From Ensifer adhaerens (GTDB taxonomy: Bacteria > Pseudomonadota > Alphaproteobacteria > Rhizobiales > Rhizobiaceae), in contig NZ_CP015882.1 in NCBI RefSeq assembly GCF_000697965.2, positions 558,001 through 622,000 of the forward strand: 64,000 nucleotides of DNA. Reading direction: 5' to 3'. This document shows, piece after piece, positions 50,506-59,861 of the stretch. Position numbers and translations under genes: made by a program. The notes under the pieces are model-generated. The model had not been told where the DNA came from. It worked only from the letters and a program-made list of their open reading frames with translations, and made no database searches. Position 1 is the stretch's first letter; every line of letters starts with the position of its first letter.

Positions 50506-50840
50506 ATAATGCCCCTCTCGATCTCTCGTTCGCGGCGCTGTCCGATGCGACCCGTCGCGGGATCATCGATCTACTTGGGCAAGGGGACGCGTCGATCACC
50601 AGTCTGGCGGACAAGTTCCAGATGACACTGACCGGCATGAAGAAGCACATCCAGGTTCTCGAACGGGCGGGGCTCGTCGTCACGCAGAAGGTCGGACGGG
50701 TGAGAACCTGCAAGCTTGGGAAACGTGGCCTTGAGGCGGAGGCCGAGTGGATCGAGGCGCATCGCAAACTCTTCGAGGCCCGCTTCGCAGCACTGGACGA
50801 GATCATCAGCGAACTGAAACGGGAGGTAAGCGATGAATGA
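50493..50840 (+). CDS. ArsR-family regulator paired with an SRPBCC protein
   Basis: A 115-residue winged-helix protein: LDLSFAALSDATRRGIIDLLGQGDASITSLADKFQMTLTGMKKHIQVLERAGLVVTQKVGRVRTCKLG. There are no metal-binding cysteines, so it belongs to the SdpR-like, non-metal branch. The 8-bp overlap with the next gene and its AHSA1 partner are a recurring pair in bacteria. The start codon is inside a strong inverted repeat, indicating autorepression. Confidence 0.92.
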   Translation: MVQYYNAPLDLSFAALSDATRRGIIDLLGQGDASITSLADKFQMTLTGMKKHIQVLERAGLVVTQKVGRVRTCKLGKRGLEAEAEWIEAHRKLFEARFAALDEIISELKREVSDE

Positions 50841-51336
50841 GCAAGTCAACAAAGCCGCTGGCGCGCAGAACCGCACGTCAGTCGAGCGCAAAGGGGACCG
50901 CGAACTCGTCGTAACGCGGACATTCAATGCGCCGCCGAGCATGGTCTACAGGGCGTGGAGCCAGCCCGAGCTGTTCCAGCGCTGGTGGGTGCCAAAATCG
51001 GCACCTGGCGTTTCGCTCGTATCGTGCCAGATGGACGTGCGTACCGGCGGCAGGTATCGGCTGGAATTCGGCGCCGGCGGTTCGGACACCATGGCCTTTT
51101 ATGGCAAGTATCTTGAGGTGGTGCCGAACGAGCGCATAGTCTGGACCAACGATGAGGGCGAAGAGGGCGCAATCACGACCGTGACCTTTAAGGACGAGGG
51201 CGGCACAACGTTGCTGACTTTCCACGAAGTCTATCCGTCCAAGGAAGCGCTTGAGGAAGCACTGCAGAGCGGGGCGGCCGCATTGCCCGAGCAGTTGGAT
51301 CAGCTCGACGAATTGCTTTCCAGCACCGGCGAGTAG
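50833..51336 (+). CDS. SRPBCC/AHSA1-domain protein
   Basis: A 167-residue protein with one START-like AHSA1 domain: RELVVTRTFNAPPSMVYRAWSQPELFQRWWVPK, GRYRLEFGAGGSDTMAFYGKYLEVVPNERIVWTND, TTLLTFHEVYPSKEALEEAL. The fold forms a hydrophobic ligand pocket. It is translationally coupled to the ArsR-type regulator and probably binds or modifies a small molecule sensed by it; no enzyme activity can be assigned. Confidence 0.9.
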   Translation: MNEQVNKAAGAQNRTSVERKGDRELVVTRTFNAPPSMVYRAWSQPELFQRWWVPKSAPGVSLVSCQMDVRTGGRYRLEFGAGGSDTMAFYGKYLEVVPNERIVWTNDEGEEGAITTVTFKDEGGTTLLTFHEVYPSKEALEEALQSGAAALPEQLDQLDELLSSTGE

Positions 51337-51435
51337 CACGGATCGGGAAACGCTCCCCGGTAGACGTCTGGTCCTTTGACGCGGACTTCACGGCCGTTGG
51401 GGGGCTGGGCAAAGGCGCATAGCTGGCGAGGGCGG

Positions 51436-51660
51436 CTAGAGTATCTCAGTCAACTCGAACAGCGGCAGCGCCAAGCAGACCGACAGAACGTGCCAGGGCT
51501 CGCCCTCGACCGTGGCTCCGTCACTCATTTCGCTCAGTGTTAGGTTCGGGGCGACGTCGGCGCATGCCTGCTCGAGCAGGGCGATTGCTTCTTGTGATGT
51601 CAGTCCGTCCGGATAGCGGACAGCGTATTTTCGGCGAGGATCTGCTTCGTTCAAGGTCAT
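51436..51660 (-). CDS. small hypothetical protein, 74 residues
   Basis: An open frame with balanced composition (MTLNEADPRRKYAVRYPDGLTSQEAIALLEQACADVAPNLTLSEMSDGATVEGEPW...) and a mixed helix/strand pattern. No known family, signal peptide or membrane segment. It appears monocistronic. Composition rather than homology supports it. Confidence 0.5.
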   Translation of the reverse strand: MTLNEADPRRKYAVRYPDGLTSQEAIALLEQACADVAPNLTLSEMSDGATVEGEPWHVLSVCLALPLFELTEIL

Positions 51661-52200
51661 CTTTGCAAGGCTGTCCGCTGAGGTGATGGCGAAGGTATGC
51701 GAAGGATCAGACCTACATCGTGCGGACAGGGAGTGGTTTCGATAGCCCTTCGTTGGTAGCGGTCGCAGTCAAAAAGGATAGGGCAGTCTCGCCGCCGCAT
51801 TTGTGCTTCCAAAGCGTGTCGTGAAGGAATGGGGTCCCCCACTTTGGCGCTGCCGGTGACACGGCCTTCGATTTCTACCAGAAGCCCTGCTCAGCGGTGC
51901 GTAACCGCGAAGAAACCCGGATCAGGACGGGTCTGCCGAGCGTTGCTACAAGCCAGCGCGATTTCCAATCGAGGGCAATTTCACGTCTGGATCCTCGGGG
52001 GCTGACTGGAAACCTACCCAGCCCGCGAGTGGACGGTCGTTTCCGTTGCTGTTGCGCATGTTCCCCTCGTTCGGCACGCGATGTTGATCTCACACGTTGG
52101 CCGGTCGCTCGCCCTGCTGGAGCACGAAGTTGTCGCTCCGCTCGCATCATGGCTTGCGTCCCGATCTATGCGAGATCACAGGGCGGCCGGGTTCTTATCA
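51661..52200. other. intergenic stretch, nothing recognised
   Basis: About 540 bp with short open frames that have no recognisable domain, upstream of the enolase-superfamily gene. The last 100 bp before that gene are AT-rich and hold the promoter and operator. Confidence 0.5.
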
Positions 52201-52210
52201 GGTATATTCT

Positions 52211-52230
52211 AAAAACATGTCATACAGGTT
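52211..52230. promoter_or_regulatory. GntR operator before the enolase-superfamily gene
   Basis: Read on the minus strand this is AACCTGTATGACATGTTTTT, containing CCTGTATGACA. The same core occurs at 59817 and 60241, and a variant at 61025-61042. The arms AAACATGT and ACAGGTTT are an inverted repeat with one mismatch. It is about 85 bp before the start codon. Confidence 0.6.
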
Positions 52231-52313
52231 TGACAGATTGACTGATATCTGTCTAATCTAGCCCTAGACAAGTTGGTGTGGCCAGGCCGCGCCTTTCACA
52301 TGCCGGAGGACCA

Positions 52314-53462
52314 ATGATCATCACTGACGTCGAAGTGCGGGTTTTCCGCACGACCACGCGCCGCCATTCGGACAGCGCCGGTCACGCGCATCCAGGCCCG
52401 CCGCACCAGGTAGAGCAAGCTATGCTGACTGTTCGCACGGAGGACGGCCAGGAGGGGCATTCCTTCACGGCGCCGGAAATCGTGCGGTCGCATGTCATCG
52501 ACAAATTCGTCAAGAAAGTCCTGATTGGCCAGGACCACCGAGATCGCGAGCGGCTTTGGCAGGACCTTGCCCATTGGCAACGCGGATCGGCCGCGCAGTT
52601 GACGGATCGCACGCTCGCGGTGGTCGACTGCGCCCTTTGGGACCTCGCCGGGCGGAGTTTGAACCAACCTGTATACAAGTTGGTGGGCGGCTATCGCGAT
52701 AAGGTGTTGGCCTACGGCTCCATCATGTGCGGCGACGAACTGGAAGGGGGGCTCGCAACACCTGAAGACTATGGTCGCTTTGCCGAAGCTCTCGTCAAGC
52801 GCGGCTATAAGGGCATCAAGTTGCACACCTGGATGCCGCCTGTCAGCTGGGCGCCGGATGTGAAAATGGACATCAAGGCCTGTGCGGCCGTGCGCGAAGC
52901 CGTCGGACCGAATATCCGCCTGATGATCGACGCCTTTCATTGGTACTCGCGCACGGATGCGCTCGAGTTGGGGCGGGGACTGGAAAAGCTCGGCTTCGAT
53001 TGGATCGAAGAGCCGATGGATGAGCAGTCGCTGTCTTCCTACAAGTGGCTGGCCGACAATCTCGATATCCCCGTCGTTGGTCCGGAAAGCGCTGGCGGCA
53101 AGCATTGGCACCGTGCCGAATGGATCAAGGCGGGCGCCTGCGACATCTTGCGGACCGGGGTGAATGACGTGGGCGGCATCACGCCGGCATTAAAAACGAT
53201 GCATCTTGCCGAGGCCTTCGGGATGGAGTGCGAGGTACACGGCAATACGGCGATGAACTTGCATGTCGTCGCGGCGACGAAGAATTGCCGCTGGTACGAA
53301 CGCGGGCTGCTTCACCCGTTCCTCGAATACGACGACGGGCACGACTACCTAAAGTCATTGTCCGATCCAATGGATCGCGAGGGCTATGTCCATGTCCCAG
53401 CTCGGCCGGGGCTCGGCGAGGATATCAACTTCGAGTTCATCGAGAACAACCGCGTGCGGTGA
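52314..53462 (+). CDS. enolase-superfamily (mandelate racemase/muconate lactonizing type) sugar-acid dehydratase or cycloisomerase
   Basis: A 382-residue protein; the ATG at 52314 has GGAGGA just upstream. The capping domain (~1-120) is followed by a barrel with Lys169-Leu-His171 (KGIKLH), metal ligands Asp206 (MIDAFHW), Glu232 (WIEEP) and Glu258 (GPES), and the His310 (EVHGN) with Asp285 as the likely catalytic dyad. The family abstracts a proton alpha to a carboxylate, usually from an acid sugar. The KxH in place of KxK narrows but does not settle the substrate. It opens the uronate/pectin region and has the shared operator. It is not close by eye to galactarolactone cycloisomerase. Confidence 0.85.
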   Translation: MIITDVEVRVFRTTTRRHSDSAGHAHPGPPHQVEQAMLTVRTEDGQEGHSFTAPEIVRSHVIDKFVKKVLIGQDHRDRERLWQDLAHWQRGSAAQLTDRTLAVVDCALWDLAGRSLNQPVYKLVGGYRDKVLAYGSIMCGDELEGGLATPEDYGRFAEALVKRGYKGIKLHTWMPPVSWAPDVKMDIKACAAVREAVGPNIRLMIDAFHWYSRTDALELGRGLEKLGFDWIEEPMDEQSLSSYKWLADNLDIPVVGPESAGGKHWHRAEWIKAGACDILRTGVNDVGGITPALKTMHLAEAFGMECEVHGNTAMNLHVVAATKNCRWYERGLLHPFLEYDDGHDYLKSLSDPMDREGYVHVPARPGLGEDINFEFIENNRVR

Positions 53463-53479
53463 GAAGCGGGGTATCTTTC

Positions 53480-54109
53480 ATGAAAACCATTCTCGCTTTT
53501 GGAGACAGCCTGACGTGGGGAGCGGATCCACAGACCGGGCTACGCCATCCGCCTGAAGGCCGCTGGCCCGAGGTGCTCTCGCGTGAACTCAACGGTGCGG
53601 CAAAGGTCATTCCCGAAGGACTTGGTGGCCGCACAACCTGCTATGACGACCATGGTGGACCGGCGTGCCGCAATGGGGCCAAGGCGCTGCAAGTAGCGCT
53701 CGCAAGCCACATGCCGCTCGACCTCATCATCGTGATGCTCGGTACAAATGACATCAAGCCCGTGCATGGCGGGCGGGCGGAGGGAGCGGTCTCCGGCGTG
53801 CGCCGGTTGGCGCAAATCATCGACACTTTTCCCTACAAGCCAAGTGGTGCGAGGCCAAAAATGCTGATCGTCGCCCCTCCACCCTGTTGCGCCGGTCCGG
53901 GCGGGGTGCCAGCGGCGGGACGCAGCATTGCTGAATCAGAGCGGCTTTCTCCGCTCTACCGCAAGCTCGCAGATGAACTTGGACACGCCTTCTTTGATGC
54001 CGGCTCTGTCGCACACGCCTCGCGGGTCGATGGGGTCCATCTGGAAGCCGCTGCCACGGCGGCGATTGGCCGGGCGCTCGCAGCACCCGTTGCCGAAATT
54101 CTTGGCTGA
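53480..54109 (+). CDS. SGNH-family hydrolase/esterase
   Basis: A 209-residue GDSL esterase: ILAFGDSLTWGADP (catalytic Ser), GGRTTCYDDHGG, MLGTNDIKP and the Asp-x-x-His end VDGVHLE. No signal peptide, so it should be cytoplasmic. It follows the enolase-superfamily gene by 17 bp. In a pectin-related cluster deacetylation of an imported oligosaccharide is a natural idea, but arylesterase-like activity is equally compatible. Confidence 0.88.
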   Translation: MKTILAFGDSLTWGADPQTGLRHPPEGRWPEVLSRELNGAAKVIPEGLGGRTTCYDDHGGPACRNGAKALQVALASHMPLDLIIVMLGTNDIKPVHGGRAEGAVSGVRRLAQIIDTFPYKPSGARPKMLIVAPPPCCAGPGGVPAAGRSIAESERLSPLYRKLADELGHAFFDAGSVAHASRVDGVHLEAAATAAIGRALAAPVAEILG

Positions 54110-54199
54110 TCTGTCCTGGTGCCTGTGGAGGAACAGGTGGGGCAGAACTTGTAACCGGAAGGCCGAACTCCCGCATGGGCGGCCGCAATAGGAGGAAAC

Positions 54200-55798
54200 A
54201 TGAAACGCTTTCTAGCAACGGTCGCGTTCGGCGCGCTTCTCATCGCTTCAACGCCACACGGCGTGTTCGCCGAAACTCCGGAAGATCAACTCGTCGTCGC
54301 AACGACAATGAGCAACATCCTGACGCTCGATCCCGCTGCCATCACTGGCCGCGAGACCGTACAGGTCCTCAACAACATCTACGATACGCTGGTCATCCTT
54401 TCGCCGAAGGACCGCAGTGTCCAGCCACGCCTTGCCGAGCGCTGGGAGGTCTCCGCCGATCGCGATTCAATTCGTTTTCACCTGCGTAGCGATGCGAAAT
54501 TTGCGTCGGGCAATCCCGTCACGGCTCAGGATGTTGCCTGGAGCCTGAAGCGCCTGCTTGCGCGTAATCTCGCGCAGTCTTCTTTCCTGAAAACAAGGGG
54601 CTTCACGCTCGAAGAAGCCGACAAAGCCTTCGTCGCCGAAGACGACCACACCTTCGTTATCAATCTTCCGAAACCCGACGACCCGAACCTGCTGCTGATG
54701 ATCCTTGCGCAGAACGGACCTGGCTCCATCTTCGACAGCAAGACGGTTCTCGAAAACGAGAAGGACGGCGATCTTGGCGCCGCCTGGCTGACCCTGAACT
54801 CCGCCGGTTCCGGCCCCTTCACGCTCACGCAGTGGAAATCGAACGAGTACATCATCCTCACGCGCAACGACGACTACTGGGGTGAAAAGGCCGCAATGAA
54901 GCGGGTGCTGATGCGTCATCTGCCGGAATCGCAGTCGCAGCGGCTGCTTCTGGAAAAAGGCGACATTGACGTTGCCTATTCCTTGCAGGCGCCGGACCTG
55001 AAGTCGCTAGAGGCCGACGAGGCGATCGCCATCGCATCGACACCAGGCTCGGGTTTTTACTACCTCAGCGTCTCGATGAAGGATGAGCGCTTCGCCAACA
55101 AGAAAGTGCGTGAAGCACTGCGCTACCTGATCGATTACGAGGGTCTCGACAAGGCTGTCATGCCCTACTACGGCAAGCTGCATCAGCGGCCCTTGTCGAC
55201 AGGCGTCCTCGGCGCGCTGCCGGACGAAGGCTACAAACTTGATGTGGCCAAGGCAAAGGCGCTGCTTGCCGAGGCAGGCTACCCGGACGGCTTTAAGACG
55301 ACGTTGCGTGTCCTGTCTGAAGATCCTTTCATGAAGGCTGCGACGGCCATCCAGAACACGCTGAGCCAGGCTGGCATCCAGGCGGAGCTCATCAGCGGTT
55401 CGGGCGACCAGATCTACGGCGCGATGCGTGAACGGAACTTTGAACTGCTTCTCGGCCGCGGCGGCGGTGGCCAGCAGCCGCACCCCGACAACAATTTACG
55501 CTCTATCGCCTACAATCCTGACAATTCGGACGATGCCAAGCTCACCAACTATCAGAGCTGGCGCACCAGCTTCTATGACGAGAAGCTGAACAAGATGATC
55601 GAAGAGGCCCTGGTTGAGCGCGACCAGGCCAAGCAGGCCAAGCTCTACGAGGGCGTGCAGCAGTACATGGACGAGGTCGTCATGTCGATCCAACCCTTCT
55701 CGGAAGTGGTCGACACGGCCGCGTACCGCAGCGATGTGAAAGGGATGATCGTCAGCCCCTGGCTCTCGCGCTTCGAAGGTGTCACCAAGGAGCGGTGA
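54200..55798 (+). CDS. Dpp/Opp-type solute-binding protein
   Basis: A 532-residue family 5 binding protein with a signal peptide (MKRFLATVAFGALLIASTPHGVFAE). The mature protein has NILTLDPAAITGRETVQVLNNIYDTLVIL, RFHLRSDAKFASGNPVTAQDVAWSLKRLL and KVREALRYLIDYEGLDKAVMPYYG. AGGAGGAAAC before ATG supports the start. The family binds peptides but also oligosaccharides and nickel. With a uronate gene set around it, the ligand may be an acidic oligosaccharide. A clear terminator follows 32 bp after the stop. Confidence 0.92.
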   Translation: MKRFLATVAFGALLIASTPHGVFAETPEDQLVVATTMSNILTLDPAAITGRETVQVLNNIYDTLVILSPKDRSVQPRLAERWEVSADRDSIRFHLRSDAKFASGNPVTAQDVAWSLKRLLARNLAQSSFLKTRGFTLEEADKAFVAEDDHTFVINLPKPDDPNLLLMILAQNGPGSIFDSKTVLENEKDGDLGAAWLTLNSAGSGPFTLTQWKSNEYIILTRNDDYWGEKAAMKRVLMRHLPESQSQRLLLEKGDIDVAYSLQAPDLKSLEADEAIAIASTPGSGFYYLSVSMKDERFANKKVREALRYLIDYEGLDKAVMPYYGKLHQRPLSTGVLGALPDEGYKLDVAKAKALLAEAGYPDGFKTTLRVLSEDPFMKAATAIQNTLSQAGIQAELISGSGDQIYGAMRERNFELLLGRGGGGQQPHPDNNLRSIAYNPDNSDDAKLTNYQSWRTSFYDEKLNKMIEEALVERDQAKQAKLYEGVQQYMDEVVMSIQPFSEVVDTAAYRSDVKGMIVSPWLSRFEGVTKER

Positions 55799-55830
55799 CC
55801 GGCTCCGGGAATTTAATGAAATGAAGGAAA

Positions 55831-55861
55831 GAAGGCGCATTTGACCATGCGCCTTCTTTTT
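55831..55861 (+). terminator. intrinsic terminator after the Dpp-type binding protein
   Basis: GAAGGCGCAT (55831-55840) and ATGCGCCTTC (55847-55856) form a 10-bp perfect stem with a 6-base loop and TTTTT after it. Confidence 0.88.
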
Positions 55862-56186
55862 GCATTGAAAAGTGCCGTCGGCCGGGCGCCAACGCATGCG
55901 GAACGAAATCGGCAACGTCACCCCGTGGCTGCCGCTGTTCGGTTTCCTCTCGCTTGAAGCCGAAGTATTCCTCATCTGTGCGGGTTTGCGTGGTTGCCTA
56001 CCCATCGCCCTCGCCTCGCGAAGACCTTCATCACCGGTACGTCTGGGGAGGGGCAGCGATTGGCAAGCGTGCCGCGGCCAGGTTCACATGCCCGGGCTGC
56101 ACGCGCCGAAAGGGTCGCAGGCGTGCTCCCGGGATCATTGGCAAGCTCAGACACCGATAGTCCTCAACCGGGGCCATCAGGCAAGG
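55862..56186. other. intergenic stretch, nothing recognised
   Basis: About 325 bp between two convergent terminators. No supported gene. Confidence 0.5.
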
Positions 56187-56209
56187 AAAAGCCCGGCACA
56201 GGACCGGGC
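56187..56209 (-). terminator. intrinsic terminator after the importer operon
   Basis: On the minus strand GCCCGG and CCGGGC (56204-56209 and 56191-56196) pair and are followed by TTTTCC. It lies 46 bp after the last importer gene. Confidence 0.7.
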
Positions 56210-56254
56210 GAGTTGGGGAGGAGGAGTCTTCTTTTGGGAGGAGATGCGGCTTGC

Positions 56255-57016
56255 TCAGTGCGAGCCTTCGTACTCCAGCGAGGCGCCGATCAGCTCACGC
56301 GCGTAAGCGTGGGTTGCCTGGTTGCCGGGGATCGCCTCGCGCGGCAGCACTTCGGTGATTTCTCCGCGCAACATGACCGCGAAACGGTCGCACATATGGT
56401 CCACGACGGCCAGATCGTGCGTCACCATGATGTAGGTGAAGCCGCGCTCCTCACGCAGACGCTGAAGCAGGTTCAGGATTTCCGCCTGCACCGAAACATC
56501 GAGCGCCGACGTCGGCTCGTCGAGGAGCAGCAGGGAAGGTTCGAGGATCAGCGCCCGCGCGATCGCAACACGCTGGCGCTGGCCGCCCGAGAGCTGGTGG
56601 GGGAAACGATCGAGGAAGGAGACCGGCAGCCCCACATCCGTGATTGCCTTGCGTATGCGCTCCTCCCGGTCGCCGAGCTTGTGGATGACGAGAGGCTCGT
56701 TCAGCACCGTGCGAACCGATTGGCGTGGATGCAGCGAACCGTAGGGATCCTGGAAGACCATCTGCAGCGTGCGGCAACGCTCAATCAGCGGCATGTCACG
56801 CACCGACCTGCCGCCGATCAGTACGTCGCCGGTCCAGATGTCGGTCAGCATAGAGATGCAACGCAGGACCGTGGACTTGCCTGATCCGCTTTCGCCGACG
56901 AGGCCGAAGCATTCGCCCGGCGCCACGGAGAAGGTGACGGTTGGCAACACCTTGACCGCGGTGGGACCGCTACCGAAGGTGATAGAGACATCGCGAACTT
57001 CGATAGAGACGGACAT
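56255..57016 (-). CDS. DppF-type ABC ATPase
   Basis: A 253-residue ATPase with Walker [18 protein letters not shown], signature LSGGQRQRVAIARAL and Walker [17 protein letters not shown]. The start at 57016 overlaps the previous stop (ATGA). It lacks the ~60-residue C-terminal oligopeptide-transporter extension found in many DppF proteins. It is the second ATPase of the importer and lies last in the operon. Confidence 0.92.
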   Translation of the reverse strand: MSVSIEVRDVSITFGSGPTAVKVLPTVTFSVAPGECFGLVGESGSGKSTVLRCISMLTDIWTGDVLIGGRSVRDMPLIERCRTLQMVFQDPYGSLHPRQSVRTVLNEPLVIHKLGDREERIRKAITDVGLPVSFLDRFPHQLSGGQRQRVAIARALILEPSLLLLDEPTSALDVSVQAEILNLLQRLREERGFTYIMVTHDLAVVDHMCDRFAVMLRGEITEVLPREAIPGNQATHAYARELIGASLEYEGSH

Positions 57017-57852
57017 CAGGCTTTCTCCTCCAGCCATTCGGGGCGGCGATCGAGCACGCGGAGCGGTGCGCGTGGGCCGCCGATCCGCGGCTGAGCTGCC
57101 AGCAGGCCACGCGTGTAAGGATGTTGGGCCTTGTCGAGATCGCGGGCGGCCAGCGTTTCAACGATACGGCCGGCATACATGATGAGTACGCGATCGCAGA
57201 AATTGCGTACAAGGTTCAAATCGTGACTGATCATGATGAGCCCGATGCCGCGATCCCGCACCAGCCCATCGAGAATGTTCAACACCTGAAGTCGCACCGT
57301 GACGTCGAGTGCCGAGGTCGGTTCGTCGGCGATGACGAGCTCGGGATCAGCAAGCAGCATCATGGCAATCATCACGCGCTGCCCCATGCCGCCGGATATC
57401 TCGTGCGGATACTGGTCATAAACGCGCTCCGGGTCGCGGATCTTGACTGCCGACAGCATGGCGAGCGCCTTTTCACGCGCCTCCGCCTTGGTGCAATTGA
57501 AATGCCGCAGATAGGTTTCCGCCACCTGGTCACCGACCCGGCGAATAGGGTTCAAAGAAAATTTCGGATCCTGAAGGATCATGGACATGCGCCGGCCGCG
57601 AACCTTGAGCAGTTCCTTTTCCGAAAGGGCTGTCAGATCAAGCTCGGCAAAGCGCAGCGTGTCGGCGGTAATCGTGGCGCCCGGCAGAAGTCGCAGCAAG
57701 GCCCGTCCGACAGTCGATTTGCCGGAACCGGACTCGCCAACGATGCCAAGGCGTTCGCGGCCGAGGGTGAAGGACACGCCGCGCACGGCATCGGTCGCTG
57801 CGCCGCCATAGCGGATGCGGAGGTTTTCGACCTGAAGAATGTCTTGGCTCAT
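57016..57852 (-). CDS. DppD-type ABC ATPase
   Basis: A 278-residue ATPase: Walker [47 protein letters not shown] (the Opp/Dpp-specific block), signature [16 protein letters not shown] and Walker [16 protein letters not shown]. The N-terminal [21 protein letters not shown] is standard. It overlaps the DppF-type gene by one base in ATGA. Confidence 0.93.
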   Translation of the reverse strand: MSQDILQVENLRIRYGGAATDAVRGVSFTLGRERLGIVGESGSGKSTVGRALLRLLPGATITADTLRFAELDLTALSEKELLKVRGRRMSMILQDPKFSLNPIRRVGDQVAETYLRHFNCTKAEAREKALAMLSAVKIRDPERVYDQYPHEISGGMGQRVMIAMMLLADPELVIADEPTSALDVTVRLQVLNILDGLVRDRGIGLIMISHDLNLVRNFCDRVLIMYAGRIVETLAARDLDKAQHPYTRGLLAAQPRIGGPRAPLRVLDRRPEWLEEKA

Positions 57853-57856
57853 CGGT

Positions 57857-58744
57857 CTACCTCCGGTTCATCTGCTTCGGATCTAGCGCATCGCGCAGCC
57901 CGTCGCCGAGAAGGTTGAAAGCGAGACTGACCGAAAGAATGGCGACACCCGGGAAGGTGACGAGCCACCAGCTGTCCAGCATGTACTTGCGGCCTGTCGC
58001 AATCATCGCGCCCCATTCCGGCAGCGGAGGTTGGGCGCCGAGCCCCAGAAAACCGAGACCGGCAGCCGTCAGGATAACGGTCGCCATGTTCAGTGTCAGG
58101 CGAATGAGCACCGAGGGCAGGCACATGGGCATGATCGACTTGACGATGATGCGTGTGGCCGATGCGCCCTGGAGCCTGGCTGCCGAGATGTAGTCCGCCT
58201 TGCGAAAGGTCATTGCCTCTGCGCGCGCGAGGCGTGCGATCGGTGGCCAAGAGGTCAGCGCAATCGCGATAATGGCGTTGTTCAGGCTTGGACCCAGCGC
58301 TGCAACGAAGGCGAGCGAAAGAATGAGGCTCGGGAAGGAGAGAAAGATGTCCGTGATCCGCATCATCACGGTATCGACCTTCCCGCCGAGATAGCCGGCA
58401 GTCGTGCCGATGACGAGCCCGATTGGGCCAACGACAATCGAGACGAGGAAGATAATCGTAAGCGTGATACGCGAGCCCCAGACCAGGCGGCTGAAGATGT
58501 CACGACCAAGCTCGTCGGTGCCGAACAGATGTCCATTTCCAGGCGCCTGCAGCGTGTTTGCGAGGTTCTGGGCATAGGGGTCATGGGTGGCAATCAGCGG
58601 CGCGAAGGTTGCGACAAGGACGAGCAGCACCAGGACCGCAAGACCGAAGGTCGAGGTTGGGCTCTTCAACAGGAAGCGCACGATGTTCTTGAGTGCGTAA
58701 AGCGGAGCCGGCAAGCGGAACGCAGTTTCAGCTTGGGTGGTCAT
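57857..58744 (-). CDS. DppC-type ABC permease
   Basis: A 295-residue protein with the DppC N-terminal segment, about six membrane spans and the EAA loop SAARLQGASATRIIVKSIMPMCLPSVLI. GTDELGRDIFSRLVWGSRITL is a strong DppC/OppC hallmark. The start overlaps the DppB stop (ATGA). Confidence 0.94.
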   Translation of the reverse strand: MTTQAETAFRLPAPLYALKNIVRFLLKSPTSTFGLAVLVLLVLVATFAPLIATHDPYAQNLANTLQAPGNGHLFGTDELGRDIFSRLVWGSRITLTIIFLVSIVVGPIGLVIGTTAGYLGGKVDTVMMRITDIFLSFPSLILSLAFVAALGPSLNNAIIAIALTSWPPIARLARAEAMTFRKADYISAARLQGASATRIIVKSIMPMCLPSVLIRLTLNMATVILTAAGLGFLGLGAQPPLPEWGAMIATGRKYMLDSWWLVTFPGVAILSVSLAFNLLGDGLRDALDPKQMNRR

Positions 58745-59766
58745 CAGCGTGTCCTCGGGTCGAAGATGCGATAGAGAACGTCGGACAGAAGATTGAGGGC
58801 GATAAAGATGATCCCGACGATCAGGACGCAGGTCATGACGGCGTTCATGTCGCCGGTAATGAGGTTATTGGTGAGATATTGGCCAAAGCCCGGCCACGCG
58901 AAGACCGTCTCGATCAGCACGGCGCCTTCGAGCAGCGAGCCATAGGCAAGCGCAATGATGGTGACCAGTTGCACCCGAATGTTGATGAAGGCGTGCTGCC
59001 AGATCGTCTGGCTGCGAGAAAGGCCTTTGACGCGCGCCGTCGTGACATATTCCTGACCGAGCTGATCCAGCATGAAGCTGCGGGTCATGCGCGTGATATA
59101 GGCGGAAGAGGAGTAGCCAAGCAGCGACGCCGGCAGGATGATGTGGTTGACGGCCGACCAAAACACATCCATTTCGCCGGCGATCAGGCTATCGATCAGC
59201 AGGAATCCGGTCCGCTCCTCGATAAGGCCAATATAGAACTGGTCCATGCGTCCGCTGCCGCCGACGAGGCCGAGATAAGCATAAAAGACGATAAGCGCGA
59301 TCATGCCGGTCCAGAAGATCGGCATGGAGTGCCCGAACAGGCTGAAGACGCGCACGACATGGTCGGGCCAGCGGTCCTTGTTGACGGCAGCAAGCACTCC
59401 GAGCGGAACGCCGAGGCCGGCTCCGATGAGGATTGCGAAGGTTGCAAGCTCGATCGTTGCCGGCATCACGTGCAGGATATCCTGAATGACCGGCTGGCCC
59501 GTGCGGATGGAGGTTCCGAAGTTGCCGGTGAAAACGTCTCCAAGATAGTAGGCGAATTGTTCCCAAAGAGGTCGATCAAGCCCGAGCGAACGATAGACCT
59601 GTTCGTAGGTCTCGCGGGTTGCGTCCTCCCCGACGATCGCGCGGACCGGATCGGCAGGCATAAGGCGGCCGATGAAGAACGTCAGGAGCAGAAGGCCGAG
59701 CAACGTGACCGCAATGGTCCCGACATGCCCGGCCACGCCGTGGAAGCGTAGGCGACGAATTGACAT
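58744..59766 (-). CDS. DppB-type ABC permease
   Basis: A 340-residue permease; the start at 59766 follows GGAGGAA. Six membrane spans are seen, with LGLDRPLWEQFAYYLGDVFTGNFGTSIRTGQPV (DppB/OppB hallmark) and the EAA loop TTARVKGLSRSQTIWQHAFINIRVQLVTIIA. A GntR-type operator lies 50 bp upstream. It is the first gene of the importer operon. Confidence 0.94.
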   Translation of the reverse strand: MSIRRLRFHGVAGHVGTIAVTLLGLLLLTFFIGRLMPADPVRAIVGEDATRETYEQVYRSLGLDRPLWEQFAYYLGDVFTGNFGTSIRTGQPVIQDILHVMPATIELATFAILIGAGLGVPLGVLAAVNKDRWPDHVVRVFSLFGHSMPIFWTGMIALIVFYAYLGLVGGSGRMDQFYIGLIEERTGFLLIDSLIAGEMDVFWSAVNHIILPASLLGYSSSAYITRMTRSFMLDQLGQEYVTTARVKGLSRSQTIWQHAFINIRVQLVTIIALAYGSLLEGAVLIETVFAWPGFGQYLTNNLITGDMNAVMTCVLIVGIIFIALNLLSDVLYRIFDPRTR

Positions 59767-59816
59767 GGTTCCTCCGTTTGTCAGTCGCCTGCGGTGAGGC
59801 GTTACAGGCTCCAATC

Positions 59817-59830
59817 CTGTATGACAACTT
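59817..59830. promoter_or_regulatory. GntR operator before the importer operon
   Basis: CCTGTATGACAACT is identical to the element at 60241-60254 and shares CCTGTATGACA with 52218-52228. It is 50 bp upstream of the DppB-type start, in a position to block its promoter. Confidence 0.6.
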
Positions 59831-59861
59831 TCACTGAACCTGTCACAGGTTATGTCGAGTG

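Noticed and set aside
58693..59751. 352-codon open frame opposite the DppB-type gene
   Set aside because: Charged shadow of a membrane protein, no independent evidence.
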